NCBI RefSeq assembly: GCF_900116855.1
Contig: NZ_UETD01000009.1
Span: 154,745-218,744, forward strand
From: Ruminococcus flavefaciens
GTDB taxonomy: Bacteria > Bacillota > Clostridia > Oscillospirales > Ruminococcaceae
Direction: 5' to 3'
DNA: 64,000 bases
Position numbers and translations under genes: made by a program. The notes below the pieces were generated by a model that had not been told where the DNA came from, made no database searches, and saw only the letters and a program-made list of their open reading frames with translations. This document shows positions 17,171 to 25,601 of this stretch, piece after piece. How positions within the stretch are numbered: the first letter of the stretch is position 1; each line of letters starts with the position of its first letter.

Positions 17171-19465
17171 ATGCTCAGAAGAAAAATGCTCCGTGACATC
17201 AAGGCTAACTTCGCACAGTTTTTCTCAATACTTCTGCTGTCGCTTATTGCCATGTGGTGCTATACGGGATTTCAGGCAAACGTTATTGGCGGCAACAAGG
17301 CAAGAGCCGATTTTGAAGACAGTTCAAATTTTGCCGACGGCTGGATATACGGTGCGGACTTCAGCGAGGAACAGGCAGAGAAGATCGCAGATATCAGCGG
17401 TATCAAAGATGTACAGCGGCGCACCGAGGTACTCGGAAAAGCCGACGAAAAGTACAACACTGCGGAAATGTACTGCTATTTTCAGAACAGTGCAGATATA
17501 ACAGCACCGCGAACGATCGAGGGGGCGGACTTTGATGCTGATGACGAGAACGGTTCATGGCTGTTCAGCAGATTTGCGGAAACATGGAAAATAAAAGTCG
17601 GTGACAAATTCACAGTCCACGCCATGGGCCTTGACATCGAAAAAGAGGTCAAGGGACTTATTGTCACTCCGGAATACGAATTCGCCTGCGCCTCGACTGA
17701 TACCGATACCGACTTTCATAACATTGGTTTCGCCTATTTATCGCAGAAAGTCCTGCCCGAGGAAATGCGTATCAATAACGAGATCATATTTACCTGTAAC
17801 GGCAAGGCGCTCAGCTATGAGGATGATATCGCAAAGGCACTCGATGATAATTATGCATATCTCGCTGACAGGAACAGTATCCGAGGCTGGTACCAGCTTT
17901 CGGATGAGCTCGCTCAGCATGACAGCTTTTCGTATATATTCTCATTCGTATTCGTTGCCATTGCACTTCTTGTTATCATCACCACCATGAAGCGAATGAT
18001 AGCGCAGCAGAGAACTCAGATAGGTACCCTCAACGCTCTGGGAATGAAAAAGAGAAAGATACTTTTACATTATCTCAGCTATAGTTTTGTACTGTCTGTT
18101 ATCGGCTGTGCTCTCGGTATTATTCTCGGTGTAGTGACATTCGGCAAGCTTATGGTCAATATGTTCAGTCAGTTTTACACCCTGCCTGACTGGAAGCCGG
18201 GATTCAGCTGCAAGAGCATCATTGTTGCGGCAGTTCTTGTTCTTATTTGCACAGGGACCTCATATTTCAGCTGCAAGCAGATATTGAGGATACACCCGTC
18301 GGAGGCACTCAGACCTGCGGCTGCAAAAACTGCTAAGCCATGCATATTTGAGAAGCTCCCCTTCTGGAACAAGTTGGGCTTCAACGCAAGATACAATTTA
18401 CGCGATATATCACGCTCGAAAATGAGAGCTTTTATGTGCGTTTTCGGTACTTGCATGGGTATGATGATCATGGAACTCGGACTTGGAGCCTACGATACCG
18501 TCGATTATGTCCGTGACTGGTATTTCCGCGATATCCAGAATTATGAGTATCAGGTCATACTGAATGACAGCTGTACCACGGAACAGGCGGAGAAACTGAA
18601 AAAAGAGACCGACGGTGAACTCATTGCTATGGAGGCTGTATCAATTGCCGCAGAGGATCATCCGACTTCCGATGGCATAATAACCTGTAAACTGGCGGTT
18701 ACCGAAGGTCAACAGCTCTACTGTGTTTCCGACACGGACCTTAATACCACGCCAATCCCCGAAGGAACAGTCGCACTTACCATGAAACAGGCAAAGAAGC
18801 TTGGATTGTCCGAGGGAGACAAGGTATACTGGAAAACCGCAGCAGGCAATAAATGGAACGAAAGCAGGATAGGTCTTGTATCACGTCATCCGAATATTAC
18901 GGGTATTACAATGCTGCGCAGTGATTACGAAGCTGCCGATCTGACGTTCAGACCTATAATGCTGGTATCAAAAAACAACTGCGAAAAAGCTATTGACAAT
19001 GACTGTGTTTCCGCTGTTCACAGCATGAAAGACCTTATCGCTGCATTTGACAAGATGATGGAAATAATGAATCTGCTTGTTTATTTCATGGTGATATTCT
19101 CAGTCCTGCTGATAATCATAGTTCTCTATAATTCGGGAAATCTTTCATTCAATGAACGTGAAAAGGAGTTCGCGACGCTTAAAGTACTTGGCTTTAAAAG
19201 CAATGCTGTACGCAGGCTTCTCTCCACGCAGAATCTCTGGCTGTCCATAATCGGAGTGATATGCGGAATTCCCCTCGGACGTGTGCCGTTACAAGCGATG
19301 ATGGACTCAAACGGCGATGCGGTGGACTGGCCGTGCTATTTAGCACCGTCAACATACATTATCTCAGCAATTTTTGTTATGACCGTATCCGTACTTGTCA
19401 GCTTCATGTTCTCGCGCAGAATAAAGAAAATAGATATGGTCGAAGTTCTGAAAGGCATGGAATAA
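17171..19465 (+). CDS. FtsX-like ABC transporter permease
   Basis: 764 aa with one N-terminal helix, a large extracytoplasmic domain (about residues 45-245) and three helices. A second TM-domain unit follows the duplicated layout: helices near 420, then another extracytoplasmic domain, then three C-terminal helices. This is the usual eight- to ten-helix plan of FtsX-like exporters of this size. The ATG at 17171 follows a GAGGTG site; an upstream GTG at 17162 overlaps that site and is less likely. It works with the ATPase before it. Confidence 0.92.
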   Translation: MLRRKMLRDIKANFAQFFSILLLSLIAMWCYTGFQANVIGGNKARADFEDSSNFADGWIYGADFSEEQAEKIADISGIKDVQRRTEVLGKADEKYNTAEMYCYFQNSADITAPRTIEGADFDADDENGSWLFSRFAETWKIKVGDKFTVHAMGLDIEKEVKGLIVTPEYEFACASTDTDTDFHNIGFAYLSQKVLPEEMRINNEIIFTCNGKALSYEDDIAKALDDNYAYLADRNSIRGWYQLSDELAQHDSFSYIFSFVFVAIALLVIITTMKRMIAQQRTQIGTLNALGMKKRKILLHYLSYSFVLSVIGCALGIILGVVTFGKLMVNMFSQFYTLPDWKPGFSCKSIIVAAVLVLICTGTSYFSCKQILRIHPSEALRPAAAKTAKPCIFEKLPFWNKLGFNARYNLRDISRSKMRAFMCVFGTCMGMMIMELGLGAYDTVDYVRDWYFRDIQNYEYQVILNDSCTTEQAEKLKKETDGELIAMEAVSIAAEDHPTSDGIITCKLAVTEGQQLYCVSDTDLNTTPIPEGTVALTMKQAKKLGLSEGDKVYWKTAAGNKWNESRIGLVSRHPNITGITMLRSDYEAADLTFRPIMLVSKNNCEKAIDNDCVSAVHSMKDLIAAFDKMMEIMNLLVYFMVIFSVLLIIIVLYNSGNLSFNEREKEFATLKVLGFKSNAVRRLLSTQNLWLSIIGVICGIPLGRVPLQAMMDSNGDAVDWPCYLAPSTYIISAIFVMTVSVLVSFMFSRRIKKIDMVEVLKGME

Positions 19466-19486
19466 AGGTGAATATGTATGCTTTGA

Positions 19487-20257
19487 GCTTTTATTGATCT
19501 GCTCATTACCGGCTATCGTCTGATCGACACAGCTCAGGCTTACATGAACGAGGAGGCTGTCGGCAAGGCAGTGAACCGTGCAATTGCTGACGGCATCGCA
19601 AAGCGTGAGGAACTTTTCATCACCACCAAAGTGTGGGTATCCAATATGAAAACTGAGGACACAGCTTATGAATCCGTGAAAACATCTCTTGCAAAGCTGG
19701 GGCTTGACTATGTTGACCTCATTCTCCTGCACCAGCCTATGAGCGACTACTTCGCAGCGTACAGAGGTATCACAAGAGCTTACAAAGAGGGACTTGTCAA
19801 GGCGATCGGCGTTTCCAATTTCTATCCTGCGATCCTTGCAAATCTTTGCGAGAATGTGGAGATCATTCCTGCGGTCAACCAGGTCGAGCTTCACCCATTC
19901 TTCCAGCAGGAAAACGCCCTTGCGACAATGAAGGAATACGGTATCGCACCGCAGGCGTGGGGGCCGCTTGCTGAGGGCAAGCACGGCATCTTCTCTCACC
20001 CCGTCCTCTCCGAGATCGGAACAAAGTACGGCAAGACTGCCGCTCAGATAGCCCTCAAATGGAACACGCAGCGAGGCGTTTCCATTCTGCCGAAGTCTGT
20101 TCATGTGGAACGTATGGAGCAGAATATCGACATCTGGGACTTTGCACTTTCCGACGAGGATATGCAGAAGATCGCAGAGCTTGACCTCGGTCACAGCGAG
20201 ATCGTTGACCATAATTCGCCTGAATTTGTTAAGGCTCTGAATGGCATGAAAGTTTAA
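19487..20257 (+). pseudogene. Aldo/keto reductase lacking its N-terminus
   Basis: The frame encodes most of an AKR barrel: GYRLIDTAQAY with the catalytic Asp and Tyr, ITTKVWV with the Lys, LLHQP with the His, and the cofactor loop near LPKSVH. The first 30-40 residues (first strands of the barrel) are missing; the frame begins straight after a TGA at 19484-19486, 20 nt after the permease stop, and has no ATG before the catalytic Asp and Tyr. The first ATG (19544) would delete both. A deletion that fused this gene to the exporter region is the likely cause, so it is probably inactive. Confidence 0.8.
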
Positions 20258-20416
20258 GCTTTTTGCCGAAAAGTGCTGTATCACCGAGGAACGAGTTGTG
20301 GAGATACAGAGCGGTATTAAATTGTCAGATAACCGAAACGACGGCAGCTTATGAGGTTACATCAAATTTATATAGAACACTCGTACTAAGCCTACACTTA
20401 TAATTAATGTGTACTC

Positions 20417-20636
20417 AATAACCGCCTTTAGGCGGTTATTGCCCCGAACTGTGTTCGGGGGCGCAAATTCTTTGTAATTCGAGGAATTTGCGCATCACAT
20501 TTCTTTATGTCATGCTCATTTTGCCCTTTCGGGCAAAACAAAGTGCAGGAAAAATTATCGGAATATTGATTTTTTCCTGCACTTTGACAACTAAAAACTG
20601 GCTTTTAAAAGCTGTATAAAGCCAATTTTTAGTTGT
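20417..20636. repeat. Cluster of six back-to-back hairpins
   Basis: Six adjacent inverted repeats fill 220 bp: 20417-20440 (AATAACCGCC arm), 20441-20462 (GCCCCGAAC), 20461-20493 (GCGCAAATTC), 20519-20538 (TTTTGCCC), 20540-20585 (AAAGTGCAGG arm, 15 bp) and 20588-20636 (CAACTAAAAA arm). No gene lies in 20258-20838. Such density resembles transfer-origin or replication regions of mobile elements. Confidence 0.7.
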
Positions 20637-20701
20637 TGAGCAGACATTAATTTTGACGTCAATATCCTTTGGTAATATAGCAGGAATATTTTTAGCTTTG
20701 T

Positions 20702-20746
20702 TACTGCGGTGACAGATATAACATCGTGAAGAAGGTCGATAAGCAC
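20702..20746 (+). pseudogene. 45-bp remnant of an excisionase-like HTH gene 3' end
   Basis: Matches the segment 48290-48334 with one mismatch, and also the 3' end of the intact gene at 46232-46726 (TGCGGTGACNGATATAACAT core). It is cut off on both sides, so it is a scar of a lost element. Confidence 0.75.
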
Positions 20747-20763
20747 AAAAACTGCACTAAAGT

Positions 20764-20808
20764 GTAAAAAACTCCCCGGAACTGCTCATATGAACAGCTC
20801 CGGGGAGT
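20764..20808 (-). terminator. Terminator of the Hsp20 gene
   Basis: On the minus strand, a long stem starting ACTCCCCGGA is closed by TCCGGGGAGT and followed by TTTTTT. Confidence 0.92.
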
Positions 20809-20838
20809 ATTATTTTGGGGTATGAACTTAGCGAGGTA

Positions 20839-21282
20839 TTATCCCTCAATGGCAATATACTTGTGATTTTCCAGCTTCTTTGGCTCTGCCTTCGGAACGC
20901 AGATGTTAAGAACACCGTCCTCAAATTTAGCCTTTACATCGGCTTCGGTAACAGTATCACCGATGTAGAAGCTCCTCTGCATTGCGCCTGCATAACGCTC
21001 CTGACGGATCAGCTTGCCCTTCTTTGACTTTTCGTCTTTGTCAAGTCCCTTTGCGGCGCTGACAGTCAGATAACCGTTCTGAAGCTCAAGATTGATCTGG
21101 TCTTTCTTGAAGCCCGGCAGGTCGATAACGATCTCATAGTGGTCGTCATGCTCATGAACATCGGTCTTCATTACCTGTGCAGCGTGTTTGCCGTACAGCT
21201 TCTTCTCCACATCTCTGCCAAAATCAGGGAATCTGAAGAAATCATCGAATAAATTTTCACCGAAAATGCTTGGATACAACAT
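20839..21282 (-). CDS. Hsp20/alpha-crystallin family small heat-shock protein
   Basis: ATP-independent holdase chaperone, 147 aa. The alpha-crystallin domain spans about residues 38-135: VHEHDDHYEIVIDLPGF, then KGKLIRQERYAGAMQRSFYI, then the conserved FEDGVLNICVPK. A short flexible N-terminal arm (LFDDFFRFPDF) and a C-terminal KYIAIEG tail are present. The ribosome binding site AGGAGG precedes the ATG. Expression is probably controlled by HrcA through the CIRCE element at 21411-21437. Confidence 0.96.
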   Translation of the reverse strand: MLYPSIFGENLFDDFFRFPDFGRDVEKKLYGKHAAQVMKTDVHEHDDHYEIVIDLPGFKKDQINLELQNGYLTVSAAKGLDKDEKSKKGKLIRQERYAGAMQRSFYIGDTVTEADVKAKFEDGVLNICVPKAEPKKLENHKYIAIEG

Positions 21283-21394
21283 AGGTCAGTCCTCCTTTTT
21301 TACTCGTCACATTGTTTCCATTGCTTCGAGCAAGGGGACGGAGGGTTCAGCACCCGGATCCTTTGGTGCTTCTCTGTTCCTTTGTTCTGACTAT

Positions 21395-21423
21395 ATTATA
21401 GCACCCTGAATTAGCACTGTCAA
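21395..21423 (-). promoter_or_regulatory. Consensus promoter of the Hsp20 gene
   Basis: On the minus strand TTGACA (21418-21423), a 17-nt spacer and TATAAT (21395-21400), an exact sigma-A consensus. Confidence 0.9.
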
Positions 21424-21437
21424 GGGGAGAGTGCTAA
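21411..21437. promoter_or_regulatory. CIRCE element (HrcA operator)
   Basis: TTAGCACTG, 9 nt, GAGTGCTAA. This is the CIRCE consensus (TTAGCACTC-N9-GAGTGCTAA) with one change in the ninth base of the left arm. It overlaps the -35 box and upstream part of the Hsp20 promoter. Confidence 0.93.
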
Positions 21438-21530
21438 TTTTCACACAGGTTTCATTTTTTTGACAGGAATGTCACATTAGCCAACTGAAAAAATCTCTCA
21501 GTGAGAACGGAGAAATGCGTCTTGTGCTGA

Positions 21531-21725
21531 TTGACTATTATTGCAGATCGTGTTAGAATTAAGGCAACACCGTACAATGACCGCCTGACGTCTTTGTGCG
21601 GTATTGCCTTAACAGAGTGGCAGTAGCTTTTAAAAGCATACTAACGGACAGACAAAGGTATAGCTTACTCAAAGCTGTCCTTTTAAAGAAGCAGATGCTT
21701 TCACGGTAGAAAGCATCTGCTTTTT
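21531..21725 (+). ncRNA. Candidate small RNA of about 160 nt
   Basis: An orphan transcription unit: TTGACT (21531-21536), a 17-nt spacer, TAGAAT (21554-21559), and a predicted start near 21566. Next comes a 17-bp hairpin (21561-21577 with 21594-21610, one mismatch), a CTTTTAAAAG palindrome, a GGACAG/CTGTCC hairpin, and a strong terminator (stem AGCAGATGCTTT, then TTTTTG). No start codon with a ribosome binding site is seen. The terminator could also serve the minus-strand gene ending at 21727. No known RNA family was recognised. Confidence 0.5.
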
Positions 21726-21726
21726 G

Positions 21727-23838
21727 TTATGTTATAGAATCAAGCGGTATCTGTTCTGACTCCCATGTGCTGTCGGCGTGAATGGTTATCAGTTCAGCAC
21801 CACGCTGTTTTGTCTCTTTTTCAATGCCGGGCATTGCAAGGTAGTCGATGCTCATGCCGTAGGTCAGGCGGATGCCCTTGTACTCGATAGACGCATTATT
21901 GTAGTGGTCGTGCCCGCAGAAGAATCCCGTCGTGCTGCCAAGCTCAAGGGCGGTGTCGAACATCTTGCTGGGATAGTCCGAGCAGCACACAAGATCGTTG
22001 GTGATACCGCCGTGATCGCCGGGGTTTTCACCGTAGAAGTATTTCACCTCATCACTGCCGTCCAGATAAAGCTCGGTGGCGGTCTTGTACTCCTGCAATG
22101 GGATATGGAAGAACACCATTGAGTTTACCGTGTGCCCTGCCTCAGCGTTCATTCGCTGGACTTCATCGGCATACCAGTCCACCTGATCGTCGTGGATATA
22201 GTCATAAACGTTGATGCCCTCGCCCGTGTAGGCGTTTGAGTCTATCATAAAAAGCCCCGTGTTCAGCGAGCCGTCAGCATTTCTTATCTCGATCAGCTGA
22301 TTGTTCCTGCCCATAACATCGGGCTGGGTGTAGGGGTAAAGCAGATTGCCCGAAGTCTTGAAAGACAGCGACTTGTATACCTCATTCAGCTCCTGCTTGT
22401 TTGCAGATGCAAGCGATTCGGTGTCGTGATTGCCGTAGGTGAAAGCCCACGGGATGCCCGTATTCCGCATAAACGCCGCAAACTGTCCCACGGGTGCGGT
22501 GTTGTTCAGCGACATGGACATTATCCCCAGCGGAAAGCTCAGGTCGCCCGTGACCACAACAAGGTCGGGGTGGGTGTGCTCTATCTCCGCATAGCAAGCC
22601 TTCAGCGCCTTTATGTCCTTGCGGTAGGAGTAAAGACTGCCGCCGATGTGAATGTCGGTCAGGTGGAGTATCTTGAAATCGTCTGTGGTTTTGGTTATGG
22701 TGTAAACTCCAGTTTCGTCATTGTACTCTATCTTGTGAGTGTTATGCTCCACAACGGGAACGGAATTGATGTAGCTTTGGGTGTACCATGTGTCCTGCTG
22801 CAAGACCATAAATCCCGATACCGCAACTGCAACAGCCGTATAAACAGCTATTCTCGGCTTGTTGATGACGATATTTCTGAATGTGACTTTGCGTCTTAAT
22901 GTGAGATCATAGACTATGACGAGCAGTCCGAAGAATATCCCTGCTATCATAAAGACATTTCCGGGGTATGCGATGTCCTTGCTCTTGATGACCGTAAATG
23001 CGGTCACGCCAAGCCAGTAGACCGCCGAAAATATCGTTATGCCGATGATGTGCTTTTTGTACTTGTCCTTATCGGGAATGTTTATCCTCCGCCTTATCAT
23101 TCTGAGGGAGAGGATATTCTTTATCAGCAGAAAGACGGGAATTTCGATAACGATGCTGTTATTAAAGAAGTTTTCCGCAAATTCAGCCGACTTTGAATTG
23201 CCGAAGAAGTAAAAGCTAAGTTCCGAAGCCACAAACACGAACACCACCGCAAACAGCAGAGCAATTCCGTTGAGAAGACGCTTTGCATACTTGTCGCTTC
23301 GGGTACGGAGATATTTGTAGGAATCGGTATCGTATTTGCTCCCCACGGCGGCTTTCTCGGTTTTCAGATATTTGCGGAACGGAAATGATGCGATAAATAG
23401 ATCTACTGATATAACAAACACATTTCCAATGACGGCAATGGGTTTAGCTGTGATGTTGTAGATCAGCCAGAACACCTGCAGCAGCGCAAACACCGCAAAT
23501 GCCGAAGTAAAATATATCCTCAGACGCTGTTTCCATATCTCCTTTTTCAGCGGACGAAGGTCAACAGCTTCCGTATCGCCCCGCCATTTTTCCGCACTGT
23601 CCGCAGGGTAGCCTGCCAGCTCTGCCATTTGCGAAAGTTTGCCGTACCTGCCCAGCAGCTCCTCCAAAGCCTCGTCCTCGTGGCGGTCAGACCTTATCCT
23701 GTCAAACTCCGCATTCAGAGCAGTTTCAATTTTCTCCTGTGCCTGCGTGACCTCCTCGGAATAGGGAATGTCGTCAAACATCATATCAACTACCGCTTTG
23801 ATCTTGCGGTTTTGTCCTGTATCGGTTTTCTTTGCCAT
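21727..23838 (-). CDS. Membrane-anchored metallophosphoesterase
   Basis: 703 aa. A cytoplasmic N-terminal region (about 120 aa) is followed by a hydrophobic domain with about eight helices to residue 350. A calcineurin-like phosphoesterase domain follows, expected outside the membrane. Metal-binding motifs are visible in order: LTDIHIGG, VVTGDLSFP, YGNHDTE, and the late GHDHYNN. The ribosome binding site AAAGGAG precedes the ATG. The substrate is unknown; this class often acts on phospholipids or nucleotides at the membrane. The gene is monocistronic. Confidence 0.9.
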   Translation of the reverse strand: MAKKTDTGQNRKIKAVVDMMFDDIPYSEEVTQAQEKIETALNAEFDRIRSDRHEDEALEELLGRYGKLSQMAELAGYPADSAEKWRGDTEAVDLRPLKKEIWKQRLRIYFTSAFAVFALLQVFWLIYNITAKPIAVIGNVFVISVDLFIASFPFRKYLKTEKAAVGSKYDTDSYKYLRTRSDKYAKRLLNGIALLFAVVFVFVASELSFYFFGNSKSAEFAENFFNNSIVIEIPVFLLIKNILSLRMIRRRINIPDKDKYKKHIIGITIFSAVYWLGVTAFTVIKSKDIAYPGNVFMIAGIFFGLLVIVYDLTLRRKVTFRNIVINKPRIAVYTAVAVAVSGFMVLQQDTWYTQSYINSVPVVEHNTHKIEYNDETGVYTITKTTDDFKILHLTDIHIGGSLYSYRKDIKALKACYAEIEHTHPDLVVVTGDLSFPLGIMSMSLNNTAPVGQFAAFMRNTGIPWAFTYGNHDTESLASANKQELNEVYKSLSFKTSGNLLYPYTQPDVMGRNNQLIEIRNADGSLNTGLFMIDSNAYTGEGINVYDYIHDDQVDWYADEVQRMNAEAGHTVNSMVFFHIPLQEYKTATELYLDGSDEVKYFYGENPGDHGGITNDLVCCSDYPSKMFDTALELGSTTGFFCGHDHYNNASIEYKGIRLTYGMSIDYLAMPGIEKETKQRGAELITIHADSTWESEQIPLDSIT

Positions 23839-23919
23839 GAGCTTCTCCTTTCATGCTGTGCTATAAAAAGTATATCAGATTATTTCTTCTGTTGTCAAGC
23901 CGACAAAAAGCCCGATGAA

Positions 23920-24070
23920 TTGACGAAAACCGCCGTATATGCTATAATTGTAAGAGGTAAGGCTCAAAACCTAAAGAAAATTTTATACCTTTCTGAGTCG
24001 TCTTTATAGGTTTATCTGTTACGATAAATGGGATATGTCTACTGTGGCAACCACAGAAGGCATATCCCTG
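23920..24070 (+). ncRNA. Candidate small RNA with own promoter and terminator
   Basis: TTGACG (23920-23925), a 17-nt spacer and TATAAT (23943-23948). The predicted RNA of about 115 nt has an AAACCTA/TAGGTTT pairing and ends in a hairpin GGGATATG/CATATCCC (inner CTGTGG/CCACAG) followed by TGTTTTATTT. It points into the 3' end of the oppositely oriented Crp/Fnr gene, so it has no downstream gene to drive. The rest of 23839-24146 has a CCCAAACCC/GGGTTTGGG hairpin near 24092-24121 that may end the Crp gene. Confidence 0.45.
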
Positions 24071-24146
24071 TTTTATTTCTATGTATAGAAACCCCCAAAC
24101 CCGAAATTTCATTGGGTTTGGGGTATGTGTATGGTTTAGATCAAAG

Positions 24147-24806
24147 TTACCGCAGGGTAAACTCATTTTTATGAAAATCCAACATTCCTTCGTTCCGCAG
24201 CTTGCTTAGCTCGTTGGACATAGCACTTCGGTCTACCGAAAGAAAATCCGCAAGCTGTTGTCGGTTAAATGGAATAGAGAATGAATTGCTGTTATGACGT
24301 TTTGCTTCATCTGAAAGGTAGGACAGCAGTTTTTCTCTTGTGGAACGCTGAGACATATAGCTGATTTTTTGTACAAGGCTTTTATTCTTATCTGAGATCG
24401 TGTAAAATATATTTTTTATCAGCTGAGTGTGAAAGGGGCAAGCAGAGGAACACACGGTCAGTATTCGGTCTATATCAAAAAAGAGGACTACGCTTTCTTC
24501 AATAGCAACAACATCGTTCATCAAAGTTCCACTGTTTGGTACAATATAAGCTTCTCCAAACATTTCTCCGGGACGTATCTCATTCAATATGTTCAGGTTG
24601 CCCCAATAATCCTCTTTCTGAATGTGAAGTCTGCCCACAGCAAGGATCATCAAACTGCGGATATACTCACCTTGCCGAAAGGCATACTCTCCCTTGTTAT
24701 ACTCCCGAACCTGAGCGTTCAGGCAATGGAGCATAGATAGAATGTCATTTTCCCCAACACCGGAGAACAGCTTTGTTCTTTTCAAAAGAGCTGCATATTT
24801 TTTCAT
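24147..24806 (-). CDS. Crp/Fnr family regulator, probably HcpR-like
   Basis: 219 aa. A cyclic-nucleotide-binding-like beta barrel (about residues 10-125, containing EYAFRQGEY and PGEMFGEAYIV) and a C-terminal winged HTH whose recognition helix is in RQQLADFLSVDRSAMSNEL. The FNR-type cysteine cluster is absent. It is divergent from a ferredoxin/hcp operon, an arrangement known for HcpR regulators of nitrosative-stress genes in Clostridia. It probably binds the palindrome at 24822-24835 in the shared gap; the effector is unknown. Confidence 0.88.
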   Translation of the reverse strand: MKKYAALLKRTKLFSGVGENDILSMLHCLNAQVREYNKGEYAFRQGEYIRSLMILAVGRLHIQKEDYWGNLNILNEIRPGEMFGEAYIVPNSGTLMNDVVAIEESVVLFFDIDRILTVCSSACPFHTQLIKNIFYTISDKNKSLVQKISYMSQRSTREKLLSYLSDEAKRHNSNSFSIPFNRQQLADFLSVDRSAMSNELSKLRNEGMLDFHKNEFTLR

Positions 24807-24821
24807 AAAACCCCTGCTTTC

Positions 24822-24835
24822 GTTGTAAATACAAC
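24822..24835. promoter_or_regulatory. Probable Crp/Fnr-type operator
   Basis: Perfect palindrome GTTGTA-AA-TACAAC. Its centre (24828.5) lies about 41.5 bp upstream of the start predicted from the TATAAT at 24858-24863, the classical position for activation by Crp/Fnr proteins. No good -35 box is present. Confidence 0.75.
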
Positions 24836-24857
24836 ATACTTTCTCCTTTAATTATAC

Positions 24858-24863
24858 TATAAT
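24858..24863 (+). promoter_or_regulatory. -10 box of the ferredoxin/hcp operon
   Basis: TATAAT without a recognisable -35 at 16-18 bp, as expected for an activator-dependent promoter. Confidence 0.6.
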
Positions 24864-24891
24864 GGATACAGAAAGTCAAGGAGGTATGGCT

Positions 24892-25587
24892 ATGATACGG
24901 AAAATAATTGAGATAGACGAAGAAAAATGCAACGGCTGCGGTCTGTGTGCGAAGGCTTGCCATGAGGGGGCAATCGCTATCGTAAACGGCAAAGCTAAGC
25001 TTATGCGTGACGATTTCTGCGACGGCTTCGGTGACTGTCTCCCTGCCTGTCCTATGGACGCTATCCACTTCACCGAGCGTGAAGCGGCGGCTTATGACGA
25101 AAAGGCGGTACAGGCAAACAAGCAGAAAAAGTCCGCTTGCAGCGGTTTCACTTGTCCGGGTTCTCCATTGCAGAGCTTTACGCCAAAAGAAGATGACAGC
25201 GATGTTCGTGTTCCAGGCTGTCTGCGACAGTTCCCGATACAGATAAAGCTCCTGCCCACAAATGCACCTTATTTCAACGGTGCTGATCTGCTTATCGCTG
25301 CCGATTGCACAGCTTACGCCTACGGGAACTTCCACCATGATTTTATCCGTGGGAAGATCACGCTCATCGGCTGTCCGAAGCTCGATGCTGTTGATTACTC
25401 CGAAAAGCTGACAGAGATATTCCGAAATAACGATATAAAGAGCATCACTCTCACAAGAATGACCGTACCATGCTGTGGAGGTATGGAGTATGCGATAAAA
25501 CGTGCGATAGAAGCAAGCAGTAAGGATATTCCACTTGAAGTTGCAGTCATTTCGCCGGACGGCAGTATCGTTGAGATAAGAAAATAA
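24892..25587 (+). CDS. 4Fe-4S ferredoxin-domain protein linked to hcp
   Basis: 231 aa. The N-terminal 60 residues hold a two-cluster ferredoxin: [11 protein letters not shown] and a second group [12 protein letters not shown]. The C-terminal domain has further cysteines (FTCPGSP, GCPK, PCCGG) and resembles the iron-sulfur proteins regularly encoded beside hcp, presumably passing electrons to Hcp. The ATG at 24892 is preferred because AAGGAGG ends 7 nt before it. The hcp ATG follows 14 nt after the stop. Confidence 0.88.
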   Translation: MIRKIIEIDEEKCNGCGLCAKACHEGAIAIVNGKAKLMRDDFCDGFGDCLPACPMDAIHFTEREAAAYDEKAVQANKQKKSACSGFTCPGSPLQSFTPKEDDSDVRVPGCLRQFPIQIKLLPTNAPYFNGADLLIAADCTAYAYGNFHHDFIRGKITLIGCPKLDAVDYSEKLTEIFRNNDIKSITLTRMTVPCCGGMEYAIKRAIEASSKDIPLEVAVISPDGSIVEIRK

Positions 25588-25601
25588 TGGAGGAATATAT
25601 C

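Noticed and set aside
19364..20284. 306-codon minus-strand frame
   Set aside because: Shadow of the aldo/keto reductase remnant, whose catalytic motifs are on the plus strand.
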